A DNA stretch of 64,000 nt, taken from the NCBI GenBank assembly GCA_051530055.1, contig CM121341.1, forward strand, positions 13,578,001-13,642,000. The letters are read 5' to 3'. Made by a program: the position numbers and the translations under genes. Below the pieces are notes generated by a model. It saw only the letters and a list, made by a program, of their open reading frames with translations. It searched no databases and was not told the DNA's origin. Positions 59,228 through 64,000 of the stretch are shown here, piece by piece (the stretch's first letter is position 1; each line of letters begins with the position of its first letter). Source of the DNA: Neoechinorhynchus agilis. Taxonomy: Eukaryota > Acanthocephala.

Positions 59228-59600
59228 CCGGCTAATTATTTTCCTTGGGCACACACCCCAACTGATATGGGCTACGGATATGCATGAAATCAATTAATAC
59301 CCTGCCCCTGTTTCAAGGTCAAAGCGTTCAAAATCCACCAGCACCATTGATGTATAACCAAAGTAGACGAAATATCGATGAAAAAAGAGGAAACTCAATG
59401 ACGATTCCCGCCTCCCCGGCAGGTATCTAAGGATCCGGAGGGATGTTAAAACTCATAACCGTATTGTTAAGGGTTTTAAGTTATTTGAAGCGTTTCCCTG
59501 ACTCATATTTGTGGGCTGTGTGCTCAAGGAAAAAGTATCAGTCGTGTAAGGGATGCTCACTTCCACACTTAAAAATCTAACCGGTTAGCCTGACATAAGA
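59228..59600. repeat. Foldback/MITE-like element, copy 4 of 4
   Basis: Starts GGCTAATTATTTTCCTTGGG, has the internal blocks GATGTATAACCAAAGTAGAC and AACTCATAACCGTATTG, and ends GGGCTGTGTGCTCAAGG plus AGTATCAGTCGTG and TTAACCGGTTAGCCTGACA-like sequence. The order matches the 17.7 kb copy, including both ends. It is the most diverged full-length copy (GATATGGGC for GATCTGGGC). Confidence 0.65.
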
Positions 59601-60167
59601 TAAAAACGTATTTTATTAAAACGATAGATATTTCGCTAGGAAGGCTCTCCTAATCAATCATTTCTTGTAAGAAGAGGCTTCAAGTTTTCTAATTTCAAGC
59701 AATGACTGATAAGGTGAAGCTTCCTTGTGAAAAATTTCACGAATCAAAAACTTTTTATTTGGGTTTATGATCACCACAACTTTAATTCATCGATGTAGAC
59801 ATTCAGATAAGGCCATTCATTCGTATTTTCTTATGTTGCATAGAGATGTCCTATAAGGACGTAAAAATTATTTGGGAACGTTTTATAAAATGATTGCTAT
59901 TTGGTAGGCGCTATTCTGCCGACCAATGAAAATTAGATGTGATCTTAAATGGCACATATGGCAAGTTTTTAAAGTAACGTAACCTTTCCAGCACTAGGCT
60001 TTTGACCTGGTCAGTGCGCTGACTTTTCTAGGCGGCTATTACGTCAATCGCGTGATTAAACGAATCACGGCTAAATCGCAGCTCTAAAACCATTATAAGA
60101 AAATTGAGCCAATCGCAGTACGAATATGTGCATTAAATAGAACTCCCTAGTAAAACATTTTGTTTTA
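59601..60167. other. No gene recognised
   Basis: Spacer between the foldback element and the His/Gln/Pro-rich gene. Nothing recognisable. Confidence 0.4.
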
Positions 60168-60570
60168 TTAAAAGTTTTGAGCACAATCATCTTTTGCGTC
60201 TCGTTTCGTGACGATACACAACTTCGTCCATCTGTGGCGCTGATGGTGCGAATGGATCATTGAAATATCGACTGTTGATTGGTTGCGGATACTGTGGTTG
60301 ATGACATTGTGAATGAGGATGGAATCCGTAGGGTGATGTAGGCATCCAGGGTTGTTGCATTTGTGATTGATCAATCGGGAGCATCGGCTGTTGGGTATGG
60401 TGGTGATGGTGTGCCATTGGGATGCCTTGATGTAATCCGTTGAAACCAAGTGGATACTGCATATGGTTTGGTTGGAATTGCATGAAATTCCTTTCAGGTC
60501 CTGCAGGTGGGTACCTAGTTGACTGGTCGACATTCGGAGATTGACGATGGGTCCGGTTGCTATTTCCCAT
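60168..60570 (-). CDS. His/Gln/Pro-rich small protein
   Basis: An ATG-initiated frame of 127 residues (MGNSNRTHRQSPNVDQSTRY), dominated by P, Q, H and M, with a polyhistidine run MAHHHHHTQQPMLPI, YPQPINSRYFNDPFAPSAPQ and a basic end HETRRKR just before the stop (about 60187). Composition suggests an intrinsically disordered, possibly nuclear or RNA-associated protein. It begins MGNS, a possible myristoylation site. No domain is visible, and it could be one exon of a longer gene. An overlapping frame on the same strand runs the same length and is likely a shadow; the choice here rests on its ATG and its regular composition. Confidence 0.45.
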
Positions 60571-61568
60571 TGCTAAGATTTTTAGTTGTGATGTTGCAGT
60601 GAGTGAAGGACGTTTGGTTTTCTTAAGTTATACCACATATTCCCGATGAGTCATGGTGAGGTCTCGTGGAGAGGTTGTATGGGAACATCGCCAGTGTGGG
60701 TAATGTGTCTTTTTACTCGCCTTACTTGGAAGTTTAGCATTCTACAAATACATACACATAATTTGTCATTGTTAGTGACGAAGGAAGTCAGTGTTGGGCA
60801 CGTTGTCCTCCACATTTTTCGAACCGTCAACACATCCAGAAAAATTAAATAGATTAAAATGGAAAACGTGCGTCTAAATGGCTATGTTTTCTTGAATAAA
60901 CTGCGAAAACGTTGACCTACTTTCGACAAACTGTCTAGTTGAAGCCTTTTAGTTTAAATTCGAGTTATCAAAGTTAATTCTCAGGAAAACGGACTCATGA
61001 AAGCGTTTTATCAGTGATCATCATCCGCAAATTCTTAATTTTGGTGGGCGAACCATTTTTTATTCGAATAAATCTAATTCACGGAAAAAATGTGTCTTCA
61101 ATTTAAAACCCCTGCTGCTACTTATTCTAGCTTCTTTTAAAGTATTATTGCGTCGTTTCAACTGGGATTTCGCTCTAACTTAGTAGAACAGCCTTAAGCT
61201 CTCCCTTTAAATTTTTGTTTTTGGACTGAACTTCAATCAAGGATTTGATTGATATTTTAGATTACGTGAATCCAAAAAAGTCTGCAAAAATCAATGTATC
61301 TTTAAATGATTTTAATTCCAATACAGCTCGAATAATTCTGGTAGTAATAAAAATTCCGATTCCGATTATATTTACTTTCTGCAAAAATTTTAGCACATTT
61401 TTCCTATCCTCTAAGTGGTATTCTTAAATTTGAAATTTCCTACCTTTTTCTTTGTCTAATAATATTTCCACATATTAGTGCTGCCACCGAATTTCTTCAG
61501 CGCATTCGACCGATACACGCCTTTTTAGTTTTTTATTCACAACCTCTCAAACAACAATCGAATTAAAC
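60571..61568. other. No gene recognised
   Basis: Spacer between two minus-strand genes. Contains short frames only (60646-60852 and 61245-61427, both plus, with no domain). Confidence 0.4.
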
Positions 61569-62207
61569 TTACTCAAGATCAATTATTTGTAGCATTTGAA
61601 CAAAATCTTCGAATCCAACATGACCATCCCTATCAATGTCCATCTCTGTAATCATAGAATTCAATTCTTGATCGCTGATACTCTCACCGAGATCGGTCGC
61701 AATCTCTTTCAATGTATCGAAGTCGATTTTCCCCGTTGGACGCCCCTTACCTACGAACAAGCTAAAGGCCCTTTTTGCACTTTCCATAGCCTTATTCGTA
61801 TCATCAAGTTTTTTTTCAATGATTTTCACAAGGCATTCTTCGGTGATCCGGATGGGCGATATCTTATTTACAACTGGTCCTAAGGCTGAATCAATCACGC
61901 TTGTTACGTCATCGCTTGTTGGTTCATATCCAAATGATCTTAAGACGATTTTTAGTGAGCGAGGACATATGTAACCCTGATTATCTGGATCGAGACGCTT
62001 GAACAATTCGTGGCATTGTTTTACTTTGTCTTCTGGAAGCATGAGTTCGATAAGTGCGGCAAATGTGCGTGTGTGCGCGTTGCGCTCTACTAAGAAAAAG
62101 GGAGTATTGATTTTTGTGTTTCGCAACACGCAAATGATTTTGTTGTCGGTACTAGGAAAAACATTGTGAGTTTCGTGATTCATCCTAAAAAAATTACTCG
62201 TGGTCAT
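61569..62207 (-). CDS. Centrin-like EF-hand protein
   Basis: An open frame of 212 residues. From residue 55 it aligns with centrin/caltractin: ELFKRLDPDNQGYICPRSLK (EF1, with normal Asp-rich loop), IVLRSFGYEPTSDD (centrin-type FGFEP after the first hand), then a degenerate second hand, ...KRAFSLFVGKGRPTGKIDFD (EF3, weakened), TLKEIATDLGESISDQELNS and EMDIDRDGHVGFEDF (EF4, canonical). The KI.F..LK.IA.(E/D)LGE..(T/S)D.EL..MI.E.D pattern is the centrin hallmark. The N-terminal ~50 residues (MTTSNFFRMNHETHN...) are unusual; the true start may be MLPEDKVKQ or after an upstream intron. Centrins act at centrioles and basal bodies, or in nuclear repair and export complexes. It is a divergent member. 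Confidence 0.75.
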   Translation of the reverse strand: MTTSNFFRMNHETHNVFPSTDNKIICVLRNTKINTPFFLVERNAHTRTFAALIELMLPEDKVKQCHELFKRLDPDNQGYICPRSLKIVLRSFGYEPTSDDVTSVIDSALGPVVNKISPIRITEECLVKIIEKKLDDTNKAMESAKRAFSLFVGKGRPTGKIDFDTLKEIATDLGESISDQELNSMITEMDIDRDGHVGFEDFVQMLQIIDLE

Positions 62208-62531
62208 CGATAATGAGGTATCAGGATCGAACCTTGCTACTAGTGTTATCAGGAAGCGATGAAGTCCGTTTTATTCCGCACTGCCGACAATTAAATAATT
62301 TCTTTAGGTCCACAGTTCGAACTGGATATCCTCTCGGTAATCAGTGTCTTCTACTTTAAAACAATGACTGACGCAGCCTACTCTCTAGCGAAATATCTCT
62401 CAATAAAATATGTATTATTCGGAGGGTGAATATATGATCACCACTTATTTAATCATACCTTTCAAACTAAATGACGTCATAATAGAAGGCAATGGAAGAA
62501 ACTTTAAAGTTACACAATACCGGTTAACGAC

Positions 62532-62744
62532 ATGCTTGTGTATAGCGGAAAATTGAAGGAATTTTTCCAAATCCGATATTTCGAAGGCACAATAACGTGT
62601 TTTTATCAAGGTTGCTTAAGTGTTTTATTTTTTACAATCACTATACTTCTTTTTCATGTGATGTCACAAAACGTGGATGCGAGTAGTCGCCGTTTCACGC
62701 CTTCTCGTCAATCAATGCACCGTCGTATCAACGGCCCCATGTAA
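62532..62744 (+). CDS. Possible small secreted peptide precursor
   Basis: An ATG-initiated frame of 70 residues. A hydrophobic segment (CLSVLFFTITILLFHVM) is followed by SQNVDA and a short, basic tail containing two RR pairs (SSRRFTPSRQSMHRRINGPM). This resembles a neuropeptide or antimicrobial precursor with a late signal anchor, but no family motif or amidation Gly is present. It lies 216 bp upstream of the helicase on the same strand. It may also be chance; low confidence. Confidence 0.25.
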   Translation: MLVYSGKLKEFFQIRYFEGTITCFYQGCLSVLFFTITILLFHVMSQNVDASSRRFTPSRQSMHRRINGPM

Positions 62745-62959
62745 TTCAGCTGAAATGTGATAAAATGTAAAAATAATGATTCTCAGATTCATCGCTCATC
62801 TTGTCATTGAGAATAGCGCTCAATTTTTAAAGTTACGTCATCGACATTACGAATTTCGCACGAAAGAAACTTAGCACGGTCTCTATAGAAACATCTCAGT
62901 ATCCACGTTCTTTGACTTTTTGTGACTGGTGTTTACTGGCTCTTGCTTAAGATTTCAGA

Positions 62960-64000
62960 ATGTGCGCCAATAGGTATGATAGCCGGGGATCTGCGGGAGG
63001 ATATGGTGGCTACGGAGGAGGTTACGGTAGCTACAACACAGGATTCGGTGGTCGTGGAGGTCGATATGGGCAATCATCTTCATCGTACAGAGTAAGTAAT
63101 GGTAGTTTTGATGCTGAACTACGAAAACCGGACTTTGGAGACATAAAGCCATTTAAAAAGGACTTTTACCGTGAGCATCCTAATGTTCAAATGCGCTCTC
63201 AGCCTGAAGTGGACGCATTTATGCACCAGAATCGAATTACAATAGACAATTCAACTCAGAGGCCAGTGTTTTCATTCTTGGAAGCTAATTTTCCGCCATA
63301 TATTGAAAAGACCGTCGACCGTCTTGGATTTCATAAACCAACACCCATTCAGGCGGCTTCGTGGCCCATCCTTTTGTCCGGGCACGATCTAGTCGGTATT
63401 GCTCAGACGGGCAGTGGAAAAACACTTGCTTATATGTTGCCAGGAATCGTTCAGGCTTCCAATCAGGACTATAGTCGACCAGGCGATGGGCCTATAATTC
63501 TTGTCATTGCACCGACACGCGAGCTCGCTCAACAAATCCAATCGGTAGCTTCCGAATTCGGAACCAACACTCAATGTCGAAATTGTTGCATATACGGCGG
63601 GGCTCCTAAACGAGCGCAATTGGACGAATATACTAGGGGATCCGAGATTGTTATTGGAACTCCTGGCAGAATGATCGATTTTCTACATAATGGAGACATA
63701 TCGCTAAAACGCGTCACATATCTCGTCCTATGGTCAACGGTTGTCAATCAGTGATTTCTCTTTTAAGCAAAAGTAAGCACTTCGTTTAGACAAGAGATAT
63801 CTTTCCATCCTTATTGCTAGAATTATCAATTAGCTTGTTAAGCTTCATTCAGTATTTCCATTTCCATTTTTAATGGGTGTGTGAATATTCGGTCTTCTGA
63901 GCGAATATCCGTGAATTTGGTTTAAAGCTCGATTATTTGAATGACACATACTTCCTTCGCATGGAAAGTCCTTTAATTAAAGCGTCTAAAAGGTATCCTT
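62960..64000 (+). CDS. DEAD-box RNA helicase, DDX5/DDX17-like, 5' part (runs off window)
   Basis: The ATG at 62960 is one base after TTTCAG (a splice or trans-splice acceptor). The protein opens with a Gly/Tyr/Arg-rich tail (YGGYGGGYGSYNTGFGGRGG), then DFYREHPNVQMRSQPEVDAF, the DDX5 lead-in, the Q motif GFHKPTPIQAASWP, motif I AQTGSGKT, Ia PTRELAQQ, the GG motif GGAPKRAQ and Ib TPGRMIDF. The frame stops at 63754 just after TYLVL, where the DEAD motif should follow. I find no DEAD-coding exon in the remaining 250 bp, so the intron is longer than the window or the gene is cut. Similar helicases unwind RNA duplexes in splicing, ribosome biogenesis and transcription. Confidence 0.8.

Overview
The window is nuclear DNA from an animal, most likely a small-genome invertebrate. 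The gene set (trehalose-6-phosphate synthase-like protein, K2P potassium channel, neuronal calcium sensor, small-intron GPCR) fits a nematode or a close relative, but I cannot name the species. Base composition is AT-rich. Genes are split by short GT-AG introns, mostly 30-65 bp where both ends can be fixed, and no bacterial features are present.

Region 1-7.3 kb is almost all mobile-element debris: a hAT (ZBED5/GTF2IRD2-type) transposase fragment, the 3' tail of a LINE with a nuclease-like C-terminus, a second LINE tail, an unrecognised broken coding block and a longer LINE copy. A diverged 240 bp repeat occurs at both 2.06 and 7.05 kb. From 7.5 to 26.7 kb come host genes: a small Pygopus-like PHD-finger protein (7.5), a myristoylated neuronal calcium sensor (9.3), a trehalose-6-phosphate synthase/phosphatase-like gene with changed active-site residues (13.9-16.6), two short coiled-coil genes (19.9 and 22.2) and exportin-2/CSE1 (22.9-26.7, minus). 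A foldback element, another LINE fragment and a palindrome lie between 17.7 and 19.6 kb.

Region 26.8-34.9 kb is again repetitive: a foldback element, a block of ~125 bp tandem repeats, a nuclease-domain LINE, a Penelope-like element (RT then GIY-YIG), a small two-exon membrane or secreted protein gene (32.9), an orphan DEAD-box helicase scrap and further LINE pieces. Region 35-64 kb is gene-rich: eIF3i (minus), a 7TM receptor (plus), which overlaps DIM1 rRNA dimethylase (minus) at the 3' ends, a lysocardiolipin-type acyltransferase (plus), a NEMF/Rqc2-like gene without a visible NFACT-N domain (minus), a two-pore K+ channel (plus), a His/Gln/Pro-rich protein (minus), a centrin-like EF-hand protein (minus) and the 5' part of a DDX5/DDX17-type RNA helicase running off the end.

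The host genes are unrelated housekeeping and membrane-signalling genes. Several serve RNA and translation (eIF3i, DIM1, NEMF, DDX5-like, exportin-2), but nothing suggests a cluster or operon. The most notable features are the inactive-looking trehalose enzyme, the shortened NEMF, the tail-to-tail CDS overlap, a tandem repeat shared by two loci, and several palindromic or hammerhead-like structures that look like ends of Penelope-like elements.
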